64,000 nt of DNA from positions 2,542,001-2,606,000 of the forward strand of contig NZ_CP084032.1 in the NCBI RefSeq assembly GCF_020181655.1. The letters are read 5' to 3'. Position numbers and translations under genes: made by a program. This document shows positions 9,852 through 19,083 of this stretch, piece after piece (within the stretch, counting starts at the first letter, position 1; every line of letters begins with the position of its first letter). This stretch comes from Pectobacterium colocasium (GTDB lineage Bacteria; Pseudomonadota; Gammaproteobacteria; Enterobacterales; Enterobacteriaceae). Below the pieces are notes generated by a model, which had not been told where the DNA came from, did not search any database, and saw only the letters and a program-made list of their open reading frames with translations.

Positions 9852-11048
9852 ATGGCTGAATCTATCCCCTGTTGTGATACGTCATTCGAGCAACAGCTAA
9901 TTAACTGGCGACGGCACCTGCATCAGCACCCGGAACTGTCCAATCAGGAACACCAAACCACCGCGCACATCACCCGCTGGCTACAAGAGAAAGACATCCG
10001 CCTGTTGCCCCTGACGCTGACCACTGGCGTCGTTGCCGAGATCGGCCACGGTAGCGGCTCGACGATTGCGCTGCGGGCCGATATTGATGCCCTGCCGATT
10101 GAAGAGTTGGTGGATGTACCGTTTCGCTCTCAGCACGCAGGCGTCATGCATGCCTGTGGGCACGATTTCCATACTGCGGTGATGCTGGGTGCCGCCTGTT
10201 TGCTAAAAAAACGCGAATCTGTCTTACCGGGTAAAATCCGCGTCTTTTTCCAACCGGCAGAAGAGGTTTCTACCGGCGCTAAACAGTTCATCCGCGCGGG
10301 TGCACTCGCCGATGTGGCCGCCGTTTTCGGTCTGCACAACGCGCCTGAGCTTCCCGCTGGCACCTTCGCCACACGCAGCGGCCCGTTTTATGCCAACGTG
10401 GATCGCTTCGCCATTCACATTACGGGCAAAGGCGCGCACGCCGCCAAACCCGAACAAGGCATCGACAGCATCGTCACCGCCTGCAATATCGTCAATGCGC
10501 TGCAAACGTTGCCCAGTCGCAGTTTCAGTTCGCTGGAATCGCTGGTCATCAGCGTTACGCGCATTCAGGGCGGCAATACCTGGAATGTACTGCCGCAAAC
10601 GGTAGAACTGGAAGGTACAGTACGCACCTACAATGCCGCGATTCGCGCGGAAATACCGGAACGCATTGAACAACTGATCGGCGGTATCGCCCTTGCGCTG
10701 GGCGCCAAAGCGGAACTGAAATGGTACCCCGGCCCACCCGCGGTCGTGAATACCAGCGAATGGGCAGATTTCAGCAAACAGATTGCCCGAGACGCAGGCT
10801 ATCAGGTGGAAAACGCCGAGCTGCAAATGAGCGGCGAGGACTTTGCACTTTACCTTCAGGAAATACCGGGCACCTTCGTCAGCATTGGTTCAAACAGCGA
10901 ATTTGGCCTGCACCATCCTCAGTTTAACCCGGATGAAAGTGCGATTGCGCCAGCCTCACGGTATTTCGCACAGCTGGCGGAGGCCGCGTTACATCGCCTG
11001 CGTACCACGAAAGTCACTCCGCCGCAGGCCGTACTGTCTTCATCGTAA
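9852..11048 (+). CDS. M20-family amidohydrolase (N-acyl amino acid deacylase)
   Basis: A 398-residue M20D amidohydrolase of the HipO/YxeP/IAA-amino-acid-hydrolase group. It has the binuclear metal motifs MHACGHDFHTAVMLGAA and FQPAEE, the dimerisation region GKGAHAAKPEQGIDS and a C-terminal SGEDFALYLQ. It would remove an acyl group, commonly acetyl, from an N-acyl amino acid in the cytoplasm. The ATG at 9852 has AAGGAGGTG ideally spaced, so an upstream in-frame start is rejected. Its neighbours (monooxygenases, acetyltransferase, amino-acid ABC transporter) match the Bacillus yxeKLMNOP set, in which YxeP deacetylates the final N-acetylcysteine-type intermediate. I infer the same step here. Auxin-conjugate hydrolysis is an alternative in a plant pathogen. 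Confidence 0.82.
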   Translation: MAESIPCCDTSFEQQLINWRRHLHQHPELSNQEHQTTAHITRWLQEKDIRLLPLTLTTGVVAEIGHGSGSTIALRADIDALPIEELVDVPFRSQHAGVMHACGHDFHTAVMLGAACLLKKRESVLPGKIRVFFQPAEEVSTGAKQFIRAGALADVAAVFGLHNAPELPAGTFATRSGPFYANVDRFAIHITGKGAHAAKPEQGIDSIVTACNIVNALQTLPSRSFSSLESLVISVTRIQGGNTWNVLPQTVELEGTVRTYNAAIRAEIPERIEQLIGGIALALGAKAELKWYPGPPAVVNTSEWADFSKQIARDAGYQVENAELQMSGEDFALYLQEIPGTFVSIGSNSEFGLHHPQFNPDESAIAPASRYFAQLAEAALHRLRTTKVTPPQAVLSSS

Positions 11049-11070
11049 TAGCTTGTTCTACAAATAAAAT

Positions 11071-11108
11071 CCCCTCTGCACGATCAATTCGGCAGAGGGG
11101 TATTGATT
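11071..11108 (+). terminator. Terminator after the amidohydrolase
   Basis: A 9-bp perfect stem CCCCTCTGC / GCAGAGGGG with a 12-nt loop lies 23 bp after the stop. The T-tract is weak (TATTGATT) on the plus strand, but AAAATAAA upstream gives a better U-run for minus-strand transcripts, so it may act in both directions. Confidence 0.6.
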
Positions 11109-11130
11109 ACATTAATCCGATATTAGGAGA

Positions 11131-11192
11131 GACACGGGGATGACGTTCCCGCAGGGATGCCTCACCCCGTGGTTGCTCCGGGTATCTCGATC
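11131..11192. repeat. Dispersed intergenic hairpin repeat, copy 2 (inverted)
   Basis: The reverse complement of most of 2506-2570 with a few substitutions: GATCGAGATACC, a CACGGGG dyad and GGCATCCCTGCGGGAAC are shared. It lies in the gap between two convergent genes. Confidence 0.6.
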
Positions 11193-11229
11193 GTGAAACG
11201 GTCGGAATTAAGCGAGAAAGTGATACAAA

Positions 11230-11775
11230 TTAACCGCGAACAGCATGATAACGGCGGGAAAAATACACCAGACCATCGGTGCTTTCACCCTGCTTCAGTG
11301 CTAACACTCGGCAAATAAAGATATCGTGCGTCGCCGCACTCACCACTTCCTCAATCAGGCAGTCAAACGCAACCAGTGCATCCCGCAACACCGGTGATCC
11401 GGTGTGCAGCACGTCCCACTCCGCCGCCGCAAACCGCTCTTCGGTAGACGAGCGGCTACCAAACAGCGTCGACAGCGCTTCATGATGGGAAGCCAACGTA
11501 TTGATGCACAAATGCGTATTCGCCTGAAACGCGGGATACACCGACGAACCGCGATTCAAACATACCAGCAGCGTACCGGGCGAATCGCTGACGCTGGACA
11601 CCGCGGAAGCCGTAAATCCAGCTTTACCCGCCGGGCCATCCGTCGTCACGACATTAACCGCAGCGCTCAGCCTTGCCATCGCATCGCGAAACGCCTGCCG
11701 GTCAACCGTAACAGCCGCAGCAGAGAACGCCGCGTCATTCGCGGTTACGTGTCGTTCAGCTATCAAATCAGACAT
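11230..11775 (-). CDS. Flavin reductase (HpaC/RutF-like)
   Basis: A 181-residue flavin reductase-like protein. Recognisable segments: FRDAMARLSAAVNVVTT, AGFTASAVSSVSDSPGTLLVCLN (flavin-binding), CINTLASHHEALSTLF and a C-terminal LVYFSRRYHAVRG. It would supply reduced FMN, from NADH or NADPH, to the luciferase-family monooxygenases at 8453 and 12096; two-component pairs of this kind are standard. GGAAG precedes the ATG. It is divergent from the second monooxygenase gene over 320 bp, so the two probably share a control region. Confidence 0.85.
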   Translation of the reverse strand: MSDLIAERHVTANDAAFSAAAVTVDRQAFRDAMARLSAAVNVVTTDGPAGKAGFTASAVSSVSDSPGTLLVCLNRGSSVYPAFQANTHLCINTLASHHEALSTLFGSRSSTEERFAAAEWDVLHTGSPVLRDALVAFDCLIEEVVSAATHDIFICRVLALKQGESTDGLVYFSRRYHAVRG

Positions 11776-12095
11776 TAAATACTTCCTTTAGATACGGCGA
11801 AGAGACATGATTGTTAACATTATACTAACAAAATAAGCCGCGTCATCATCTGAAATTTTTGAATTTTATTATCCATTTTTGTTGTTTTACATCACGCCTC
11901 GCCTCATCAATAGTGAAAAAACGCTATTAACGCCTGATTAACTTTTATTGAATCCATGAATTTCTATTGATTGCTTGCTTATTGATAGCCGGTTTATTGA
12001 TGGACTATTTTCACTTTCACGGAGAGTCGTTCAATGAAAAATAGGCACTTTCAATTAATGACAAACACATTCAATTAATAAAAAGGTTTCTCATA
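11776..12095. other. Divergent promoter region, flavin reductase / monooxygenase
   Basis: 320 AT-rich bp between divergent genes. TTTCAATTAATG/TTCAATTAATA repeats occur near 12049-12080. No regulator gene lies in the cluster, so control is probably by a distant factor such as a CysB- or Cbl-type protein; I see no defined site. Confidence 0.4.
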
Positions 12096-13424
12096 ATGAG
12101 TGAAAAACAACTCTCTACCAAACGGCAATTAAGACTGGGTTTAATATTACAGGGCGCAGCGGGAAATATGTCCGCATGGCGACATAAAAATGTCGTGCCA
12201 GATGCCAGTATTAATTTTGGTTTTGTTCTGGATGCGGTAAAAAAAGCCGAACAAGGGAAGTTTGATTTTGTCTTCGTGGCTGACGGCTTATATATCAATG
12301 AAAAATCGATCCCTCACTTTCTCAATCGCTTTGAACCGTTAACGCTGCTGTCCGCATTAGCCACCGTTACCACGCATATAGGTCTGGTCGGCACACTTTC
12401 GACGTCGTATTCCGAACCGTTCACCACGGCGCGTCAATTCTCCAGCCTCGACCATCTCAGCAATGGCCGCGCGGGCTGGAACGTGGTGACCTCACCGTTG
12501 GAAGGCTCGGCGAAAAACTTCTCCCGCGCACAACACCCGGAACACGCGCTGCGCTACCGTATTGCCGATGAATTCCTTCAGGTGGCAAAAGGCCTATGGG
12601 ATTCCTGGGAAGACGATGCCTTTATTCGCGACCAAGCCAGCGGACAGTTCTTCGATCCCGAGAAGCTGCACACGCTACACCATAAAGGTGAATTCTTCTC
12701 CGTGCAGGGTCCGCTGAATATCGGCCGATCCGCGCAGGGCCGCCCTATTGTGTTTCAGGCTGGCGCATCGGAAGACGGCCAAAAACTGGCCGCCAAGCAC
12801 GCCGATGCCATTTTCACCCATCAACACACGCTGGAAGAATCACAGCGTTATTACCGCGAGGTAAAACAGAAGCTAGAAGAAAACGGCCGCCGGGCCGATC
12901 AGCTACACATCTTTCAGGGCGTCAGCGTGATTGTTGGCAACGACGCGGAAGACGTGGAGCGTCAATATCAGGAAACCGCCCAACTGGTCACGATTGAGGA
13001 CGCCCTCAATTATCTGGGGCGCTACTTTGAGCACTATGACTTCTCCCAACATCCGCTGGATGAGCCTTTCCCCGATATCGGCGATCTGGGGAAAAACAGC
13101 TTCCGCAGCACCACTGACGAAATCAAACGCAACGCGCAGGAAAAAGGCTTAACGCTGCGGCAGGTCGCGTTGGAAGCCGCATCACCACGCCCCGTCTTCA
13201 GCGGCACGCCCGAACAGGTGGCGGATGGCTTACAGCTCTGGTTTGAGAACGGTGCGGCCGATGGCTTCATCATTCAGGGGGGGACGCCGGAGACACTCAA
13301 CCACTTTGTCGATCGCGTTGTTCCTCTGCTGCAACAGCGCGGCCTGTTCCGTCAGGATTACGCAGGCTACACGCTGCGGGAAAATCTGGCGCTGGATTAT
13401 CCGGTGAATCAATTCACGCGCTAA
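12096..13424 (+). CDS. NtaA/SnaA/DszA-family FMN-dependent monooxygenase
   Basis: A 442-residue class C flavin monooxygenase of the NtaA/SnaA/SoxA/DszA family. Typical segments: [58 protein letters not shown] and [14 protein letters not shown]. Members oxidise C-S or C-N bonds with FMNH2 and O2. It is first in a row of six same-strand genes: two binding proteins, an acetyltransferase, a permease and an ATPase follow with short gaps. The combination parallels Bacillus YxeK, which cleaves N-acetylated S-(2-succino)cysteine. I infer oxidation of an N-acetylated S-substituted cysteine; other organosulfur substrates are possible. Confidence 0.85.
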   Translation: MSEKQLSTKRQLRLGLILQGAAGNMSAWRHKNVVPDASINFGFVLDAVKKAEQGKFDFVFVADGLYINEKSIPHFLNRFEPLTLLSALATVTTHIGLVGTLSTSYSEPFTTARQFSSLDHLSNGRAGWNVVTSPLEGSAKNFSRAQHPEHALRYRIADEFLQVAKGLWDSWEDDAFIRDQASGQFFDPEKLHTLHHKGEFFSVQGPLNIGRSAQGRPIVFQAGASEDGQKLAAKHADAIFTHQHTLEESQRYYREVKQKLEENGRRADQLHIFQGVSVIVGNDAEDVERQYQETAQLVTIEDALNYLGRYFEHYDFSQHPLDEPFPDIGDLGKNSFRSTTDEIKRNAQEKGLTLRQVALEAASPRPVFSGTPEQVADGLQLWFENGAADGFIIQGGTPETLNHFVDRVVPLLQQRGLFRQDYAGYTLRENLALDYPVNQFTR

Positions 13425-13446
13425 TTTGCGCCACAGGAGATTCATC

Positions 13447-14382
13447 GTGAAGCGTTCCCCTTTTCTTGCTGTGACGACTCTGGCGGCCGTACTGAGCACC
13501 GTGCTGGTAACCCACGTGCAGGCGCAAGACACCGGATTCGTCAGCCGTATTGACCTGAAGGCAAATCAGAATCCCATTCGCATCGGAAAAAACGCTGAAG
13601 CCATCGCGCAGATTCCCGCTAATTTCAAATTCGTCACGCCGGGGAAGCTGACCATTGCCGTTTCAGCGCTCAGCTCGCCGCCGCTGTCGCTGCTGGCTGA
13701 TGACAACAAAACGATTGTTGGCAGCGATGCCGATATTGCACGGCTGGTAGCCGACGGCCTCGGGCTGGAGCTGAAATTGGTTCCGGCCTCCTGGGAAGAC
13801 TGGCCGCTGGGCATCACTGCCGGGAAATACGATGCCGCGATTTTTAATATCGCCGTGACCAAACTCCGCAAAGAGAAGTTTGATTTCGCCACGTATCGCA
13901 TTGATACGCTGGGTTTCTACGTGAAATCGACCAGTAAGATTACGTCGATTAATAAGCCGGAAGACGTGGCGGGTCTGAAAGTCATTGTCGGCTCCGGCAC
14001 TAATCAGGAAAACATTCTGCTGGGCTGGGATCGGCAAAACCGCGCTAACGGCCTTCCTCCTGTACAGCCGGTTTACGTCACCGACGATGCTGCCGCCAAC
14101 CTGAGCATTCAGTCTGGGCGCGTCGATGCGTTTTTCGGCCCGCACTCTATCGGCGCTTATAAAGCGGCGCTGACGGGTAAAACACGCATGGTAGGCAAAG
14201 GCCCGACGGTCGCTTACGTCGCGGTCACCACGCAGAAAGGTAACGGTCTGGCCCAACCAATCAGCACCACCATCAATGGCGCCATCAAGAACGGCAGCTA
14301 TGCGCAGGTGCTGGATCGCTGGGGTGAAGAGGATGAAAAAATCACGCAATCCGTCGTGAACCCACCGGGTATCGGCGATTAA
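13447..14382 (+). CDS. Amino-acid ABC transporter substrate-binding protein 1
   Basis: A 311-residue periplasmic binding protein of the polar amino-acid (SBP_bac_3) family. A signal peptide (about 1-27, ending HVQAQ) is followed by a typical bilobal core (GKLTIAVSALSSPPLS, GSDADIARLVADGLGLEL, FDFATYRIDTLGFYVKS, VIVGSGTNQE). The start is GTG at 13447 with AGGAG 8 nt upstream; an upstream TTG is rejected. It begins 22 bp after the monooxygenase. It is a clear paralogue of the next gene: both share LKANQ-PI----NAEAIAQIPA-F near the N-terminus and an NPPG-GD C-terminus. It should deliver an amino-acid-like ligand to the permease encoded downstream. Confidence 0.88.
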   Translation: MKRSPFLAVTTLAAVLSTVLVTHVQAQDTGFVSRIDLKANQNPIRIGKNAEAIAQIPANFKFVTPGKLTIAVSALSSPPLSLLADDNKTIVGSDADIARLVADGLGLELKLVPASWEDWPLGITAGKYDAAIFNIAVTKLRKEKFDFATYRIDTLGFYVKSTSKITSINKPEDVAGLKVIVGSGTNQENILLGWDRQNRANGLPPVQPVYVTDDAAANLSIQSGRVDAFFGPHSIGAYKAALTGKTRMVGKGPTVAYVAVTTQKGNGLAQPISTTINGAIKNGSYAQVLDRWGEEDEKITQSVVNPPGIGD

Positions 14383-14457
14383 GTAAACGCGACATACTCA
14401 TAAAAGTGACAGCGTCACGAAAACCATTATAAATAATCATCTGCAAGGGAAAAACTG

Positions 14458-15441
14458 ATGCAAAAAGAGATTGCCCACACCATCGCACCGTCATCCCACT
14501 CACATCGCCTGCGTCCATCGCGTTTGACAACGTTACTGACGGGAGCGTTGCTGCTCGGTACGCTGTCCGTCGTGACTGGCGCACAGGCGGCTATCGACCT
14601 GAAAGCCAATCAGCAGCCGATCCATGCGCCGAAGAACGCAGAAGCTATCGCGCAAATACCGGCTGATTTTACCTTTGTCACACCGGGTAAATTCACCGTA
14701 GCGATTGCCGCACTGGGATCGTCACCGCCGCTGGCGTTTCTGGCCGACGATAACAAAACCGTGGTGGGCAGCGAACCGGATATCGCCCGATTGGTGGCCG
14801 ACAGCCTCGGGCTGGAGCTGAACATCGTCCCCACCTCATGGGAAGACTGGCCGCTCGGTGTGTCCTCCGGCAAGTACGACGCCGCCATCATCAACATTAC
14901 CGTCACCAAAGCGCGCAAGGAAAAGTTTGATTTCGCCACCTACCGCATCGACTCGCTGGGCTTCTATGTGAAATCCACCAGTAAGATTCAATCCATCAAC
15001 GAAGCGAAAGACATCGCCGGACTGAAGATTATTGTTGGCTCCGGCACCAATCAGGAAGCCGTGCTGCTGGCCTGGGATAAACAAAATCGCGCCAACGGCC
15101 TGCCCGCCTTTCAGCCAATTTATGTCACGGACGATGCCGCAGCCAACCTGAGCCTGCAATCCGGTCGTTCCGACGCCTATTTCGGCCCCAACGTGATCGG
15201 GGCGTACAAAGCCGAGCTGACTGGCAAGGTTAAGCATGTCGGTACGGTCAACGGCGGCTACCCCAACGTTGCACATATCGCAGTCACCACGCGTAAAGGC
15301 AGCGGGCTGGTTCAGCCAATTAATACCGCGCTGAACGGCGTGATTAAAAGTGGCGAATACGACCAGGTGCTAAATCGCTGGGGCGAAAGCATCGAACGTA
15401 TCGACCGTTCAGAAATCAATCCGCCGGGACTGGGCGATTAA
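14458..15441 (+). CDS. Amino-acid ABC transporter substrate-binding protein 2
   Basis: A 327-residue paralogue of the preceding protein, with a longer N-terminal region and a signal peptide ending about GAQAAI. Most of the mature sequence aligns without gaps, including SWEDWPLG, KYDAAI and DDAAANLS. The pair must come from tandem duplication and divergence, and probably lets one permease handle two related ligands (for example different S-substituted cysteines, or a compound and its N-acyl form). AAGGGA precedes the ATG. It lies 75 bp after SBP 1. Confidence 0.88.
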   Translation: MQKEIAHTIAPSSHSHRLRPSRLTTLLTGALLLGTLSVVTGAQAAIDLKANQQPIHAPKNAEAIAQIPADFTFVTPGKFTVAIAALGSSPPLAFLADDNKTVVGSEPDIARLVADSLGLELNIVPTSWEDWPLGVSSGKYDAAIINITVTKARKEKFDFATYRIDSLGFYVKSTSKIQSINEAKDIAGLKIIVGSGTNQEAVLLAWDKQNRANGLPAFQPIYVTDDAAANLSLQSGRSDAYFGPNVIGAYKAELTGKVKHVGTVNGGYPNVAHIAVTTRKGSGLVQPINTALNGVIKSGEYDQVLNRWGESIERIDRSEINPPGLGD

Positions 15442-15524
15442 TCCCGTCCAATGACTATCGGTACGCCACGATCGACACACCGTGGTTACCGATAGCGCGT
15501 ACCCGAATGAATCAGGAGCACGTC

Positions 15525-16079
15525 ATGTCCAACGACATCTTCATTGTTACTCAGCCCGAAGACCCTATCGTGGCCCCCATTATCGACGGCCTGTTCGCGG
15601 AATATGAGCAGCGTTATGGCGACTTTTTTGGCGAACGGGAAAACGACCCGCCGGGGATCTACCAGCAACCGCACGGCATTTTTATTGCGCTGCTGCGTCA
15701 GGGTGTACCGATTGCGACTGGCGCGTTTAAACGCTACGACAGCACCACTGCCGAAATTAAGCGCGTATGGACAGATAATGCACTGCGCCGTCAGGGGCTG
15801 GCAGGGAAAGTGATGCAAGAGCTGGAGCAACATGCGCGTCGGTTAGGCTATCAGCACTTTTTCCTGACCACCGGCTTCCGCCAGCCTGAAGCGGTGCGCC
15901 TCTACCTGAGCCACGGCTATACCCCGCAGTTCGACATCAACGTCGATCCCGTGACCTACAGCATTCCGCCTTACGATGGGCGACTGCCGTTCAAGAAAGC
16001 GCTGTTTGACGCAGCAACGCCTCGGGTTGCTCGACAAACGGAAGTCGATCTTATCGTTCGCCATTTGAAAGTGTGTTGA
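15525..16079 (+). CDS. GNAT-family N-acetyltransferase
   Basis: A 184-residue acetyltransferase. The acetyl-CoA-binding core is visible as AEIKRVWTDNALRRQGLAGKVMQELEQHARRLGY, with the R/Q-x-x-G-x-G/A-type loop RRQGLAGK, and a following LTTGFRQPEAVRLYLSHGY strand-helix unit. The ATG at 15525 is taken because CAGGAG precedes it by 8 nt; an ATG six codons upstream lacks one. Its place between the binding proteins and permease parallels YxeL, which N-acetylates the imported S-substituted cysteine before oxidation. The 24-residue insert before the core (ENDPPGIYQQPHGIF region) resembles other amino-acid-cluster GNATs. Confidence 0.85.
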   Translation: MSNDIFIVTQPEDPIVAPIIDGLFAEYEQRYGDFFGERENDPPGIYQQPHGIFIALLRQGVPIATGAFKRYDSTTAEIKRVWTDNALRRQGLAGKVMQELEQHARRLGYQHFFLTTGFRQPEAVRLYLSHGYTPQFDINVDPVTYSIPPYDGRLPFKKALFDAATPRVARQTEVDLIVRHLKVC

Positions 16080-16160
16080 CCCAACACGCTGCGATTCACC
16101 CTGTGCGGTGATTAAAAGCAAAAGGACGTTTTTCAGGATCACCTTCAAAGGGTATCGATT

Positions 16161-17105
16161 ATGACGCAATCTCTACATACATCTTCTCAGCAAGCGCCGC
16201 TGAGCCAGGCACAGGACGCGCCGTTGCGCATCGTGCCGGCGCGCTATCCCTTTCGCTTTGCTGGCGCGCTGTTTTCGCTGTTCATTTTTGCCGGCATAGT
16301 TCAGTCAATCGCGCTGAATCCGCGCTGGGAATGGGCGGTCTTTGCCGAGTGGTTTTTCAATCCGGTCATTCTCACCGGTCTGGAACAAACGCTGTTGTTG
16401 ACCGCGCTGGGCACACTATTCAGCATCATTTTCGGCACTGCACTGGCGCTCGCTCGCCTTTCGCCGTCTTATCTGTTGTCCACCCTGTCGTGGCTCTATA
16501 TCTGGCTGTTCCGATCGCTGCCGCTGATTCTGGTGCTGATCATTCTCTACAATTTCTCGTATCTCTATGATGAACTGGCGCTGGGAATTCCGTTTACCTC
16601 TATCGTCTTCCTGAACTATCCGACCATTGACTTACTGGATCAATTTTCCGTCGCCGTGCTTGGCCTGACGCTGGTGCAGTCCGCCTATACGGCAGAGATT
16701 ATTCGCGGCGGTATTCTTGGCGTAGATGCCGGACAGTTTGAAGCCTCCGCCGCGCTCGGGCTGCCTGGTGGTCGCCGTACTGTACGCATCATTCTGCCGC
16801 AGGCGCTGCGTTCGATTCTGCCTACCGGTTTCAACGAGATCATCAGCCTGGCAAAAGGTACGTCGATCGTTTACGTGCTGGCGCTGCCGGAGCTGTTCTA
16901 CACCGTTCAGGTCATCTACAACCGTACCCAGCAGGTCATTCCGCTGCTGATGGTCGCCACCATCTGGTATCTGCTGATCACCACGGTGCTATCCGTCATC
17001 CAATACTACGTGGAACGCTATGTCGCCCGTGGTGCCGTGCGTGAAATGCCGCCAACGCCGCGCCAGAGGCTCGTCCGTTTCCTGACGCGCAAGCGTACAC
17101 GTTAA
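16161..17105 (+). CDS. Amino-acid ABC transporter permease
   Basis: A 314-residue inner-membrane permease of the HisM/GlnP group. About five or six membrane spans are visible. The EAA loop that contacts the ATPase reads EASAALGLPGGRRTVRIILPQALRSILP. The first 35 residues form a Ser/Gln/Pro-rich cytoplasmic tail. It is the only permease of the system, so it probably works as a homodimer. It lies 24 bp before the ATPase gene. Confidence 0.9.
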   Translation: MTQSLHTSSQQAPLSQAQDAPLRIVPARYPFRFAGALFSLFIFAGIVQSIALNPRWEWAVFAEWFFNPVILTGLEQTLLLTALGTLFSIIFGTALALARLSPSYLLSTLSWLYIWLFRSLPLILVLIILYNFSYLYDELALGIPFTSIVFLNYPTIDLLDQFSVAVLGLTLVQSAYTAEIIRGGILGVDAGQFEASAALGLPGGRRTVRIILPQALRSILPTGFNEIISLAKGTSIVYVLALPELFYTVQVIYNRTQQVIPLLMVATIWYLLITTVLSVIQYYVERYVARGAVREMPPTPRQRLVRFLTRKRTR

Positions 17106-17129
17106 TTCACCCGATTCTGGAGATTCACC

Positions 17130-17954
17130 ATGTCTGAAGCTATTGATTATTTGGCTCATTCGCGCACCACCGCGCAGCCACAGGCAGGAAACGCTCAGGG
17201 GCTGATCGAGATCCGCAACGTGGCAAAACATTTTGGTCAGCATAAAGCGCTGGACGATATCAATTTGACGCTGGCACCCGGTTCCGTCACGGTGATCCTC
17301 GGCCCGTCCGGTTCGGGGAAATCCACGCTGCTGCGCACCATTAACCACCTTGAGCGGGTTGACGACGGCTTTATCCGCATCGACGGCGACTACATCGGCT
17401 ATCGCCGCAAAGGGAATACGCTCTATGAATTGAAAGAAAAGGACGTGCTACGTCAGCGCATCAACGTCGGTTATGTGTTCCAGAACTTCAATCTGTTCCC
17501 CCACCTTTCCGTGTTGGAGAACATCATTGAAGCCCCGCTGGCGCATAAGCTGTATTCACGTCAGGAGGCCGAAGATATCGCCTTTACTCTGCTGGAAAGC
17601 GTCGGCCTGCGCCATAAAGCGCAATCTTATCCCCGCCATCTGTCTGGCGGTCAGCAGCAGCGTGTTGCCATTGCTCGTGCGCTGGCGCTTAAGCCGAAAG
17701 TCATGCTATTTGACGAACCGACGTCCGCGCTCGATCCCGAACTGGTCGGCGAAGTGCTGGACGTGATCAAATCACTTGCCCGCTCCGGCGTGACGCTGGT
17801 CGTCGTCACACATGAAATCGGCTTTGCACGTGAAGTCGCTGACCGCGTGGTGTTTATGGTCGATGGAAAAATCGTCGAAAGCGGGGATTCCTGGCAGGTG
17901 CTGAACAATCCCCGTCACCCACGGACGATCAATTTTTTGAATAAGGTGCTGTGA
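17130..17954 (+). CDS. Amino-acid ABC transporter ATP-binding protein
   Basis: A 274-residue GlnQ/HisP-type ATPase. Walker [10 protein letters not shown], signature LSGGQQQR, Walker [14 protein letters not shown] and the switch histidine in [12 protein letters not shown] are all intact. The N-terminal 25 residues before [11 protein letters not shown] are a non-conserved extension. It energises import through the adjacent permease and is the last gene of the transport unit. Confidence 0.93.
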   Translation: MSEAIDYLAHSRTTAQPQAGNAQGLIEIRNVAKHFGQHKALDDINLTLAPGSVTVILGPSGSGKSTLLRTINHLERVDDGFIRIDGDYIGYRRKGNTLYELKEKDVLRQRINVGYVFQNFNLFPHLSVLENIIEAPLAHKLYSRQEAEDIAFTLLESVGLRHKAQSYPRHLSGGQQQRVAIARALALKPKVMLFDEPTSALDPELVGEVLDVIKSLARSGVTLVVVTHEIGFAREVADRVVFMVDGKIVESGDSWQVLNNPRHPRTINFLNKVL

Positions 17955-17987
17955 GGAAAAGGAGAAGGTGAGTTATCGATTGAATAT

Positions 17988-18017
17988 TAATCAGGCCCAC
18001 CGTAGTGAGCCTGATTA
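17988..18017. terminator. Possible bidirectional terminator
   Basis: A 9-bp perfect stem TAATCAGGC / GCCTGATTA with a 12-nt loop between the convergent ATPase and TM2-protein genes. No strong T-run on either side, so activity is uncertain. Confidence 0.45.
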
Positions 18018-18037
18018 CATGATGCATGGATTACGTT

Positions 18038-18337
18038 TCAACCATATTTTCTGGCGAATTCTTCATCAGAATCGCACAGGTAAATAATAAATTCTACAAG
18101 CGCAATAAGCGTTGGGATAAACGTCCAGAAAAAAAGTAAATATAAAATCCCTTGTCCGACTTTTCCTAAATAGAATTTATGGGCACCAAAACCGCCGAGA
18201 AAAGCAGCAAATAGTGCAGCAGAGATTCTGTTTTTCTCGCCTTTACCGCTAGCTTGCGTGGCACCACACTGCGGGCATGCTTTCGCTGTGCTATGGATTT
18301 GCTTACCGCATCCTCGGCAAAACACCATGGAAGACAT
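18038..18337 (-). CDS. Zinc-ribbon TM2-domain membrane protein
   Basis: A 99-residue protein. The N-terminus has a double-cysteine zinc ribbon (CRGCGKQ...CPQCGA, residues about 8-25). The rest is a TM2 domain: ISAALFAAFLGGFGAHKFYLGKVGQGILYLLFF and a second hydrophobic span ending in an acidic DSDEEFARKYG tail. TM2 proteins are small two-span membrane proteins of unknown role. It stands alone. Confidence 0.85.
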   Translation of the reverse strand: MSSMVFCRGCGKQIHSTAKACPQCGATQASGKGEKNRISAALFAAFLGGFGAHKFYLGKVGQGILYLLFFWTFIPTLIALVEFIIYLCDSDEEFARKYG

Positions 18338-18645
18338 AATAATTAGACTCCTAATAATATTTTATACTAATTTTAACTTTATTTACTACTATACAACCCC
18401 ACCCCAGGCAATCAACAGCGTACTGCGTCGTGATTTATACACCACTGATTTTCAGTGTTCAATTTAAAACTATCATGTTAACGGTATACATAGCACGACA
18501 GCGCTCGCGAATCGATGGTGTCGATTAAGGACGGTAAATGATAAAAATCACACAAGTCAGGATAGCATTGTGAGGATTTGGTAAATAAAGCGGATTATTT
18601 AATTAATAGCTGGAAGACATCATTGGAGTCCCGCTGGCGCATCCC
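18338..18645. other. Intergenic, no gene seen
   Basis: 308 AT-rich bp between the TM2 gene and arsC, holding the TM2 promoter. A short plus-strand frame here (18578-18811) runs over arsC and has no ribosome site. Confidence 0.5.
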
Positions 18646-19071
18646 CTATTTCACACGTTTACCCGACTCATCAGTGACTTTTTCTCCATCTTCTTTTGTG
18701 AATGCGCCTTGCTGCGGATTGGGGAGAATATCCAGCACCCGTTCTGATGGACGACATAGCCGGGTTCCTCGAGGGGTAACCACAATCGGACGATTGATCA
18801 GGATCGGATAGTGCAACATAAAATCAAGGAGTTGCTCGTCAGTAAAGCGTTCTTCCGCCAGCCCCAATAATGCGTAAGGTTCTACGTTTTGGCGCAACAA
18901 GGTACGCACCGTTATTCCCATGTCGCCAATCAGTGTGACTAGTTCATCACGGGAAGGCGGCGTATCAAGATAGTAAATAATCGTGGGTTCTGTGCCGCTG
19001 TTACGAATCATCTCGAGTGTATTACGCGAGGTGCCGCAGTCTGGGTTGTGATAAATCGTTATTTTGCTCAT
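18646..19071 (-). CDS. arsC: Glutaredoxin-dependent arsenate reductase
   Basis: A 141-residue ArsC of the E. coli plasmid type. It reduces arsenate to arsenite with glutathione/glutaredoxin. The catalytic Cys12 is in YHNPDCGTSRNTLEMI, and the conserved arginines lie in TPRGTRLCRPSE. It is last in arsRBC, 12 bp after arsB. Confidence 0.95.
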   Translation of the reverse strand: MSKITIYHNPDCGTSRNTLEMIRNSGTEPTIIYYLDTPPSRDELVTLIGDMGITVRTLLRQNVEPYALLGLAEERFTDEQLLDFMLHYPILINRPIVVTPRGTRLCRPSERVLDILPNPQQGAFTKEDGEKVTDESGKRVK

Positions 19072-19083
19072 ATCAATATCTCA

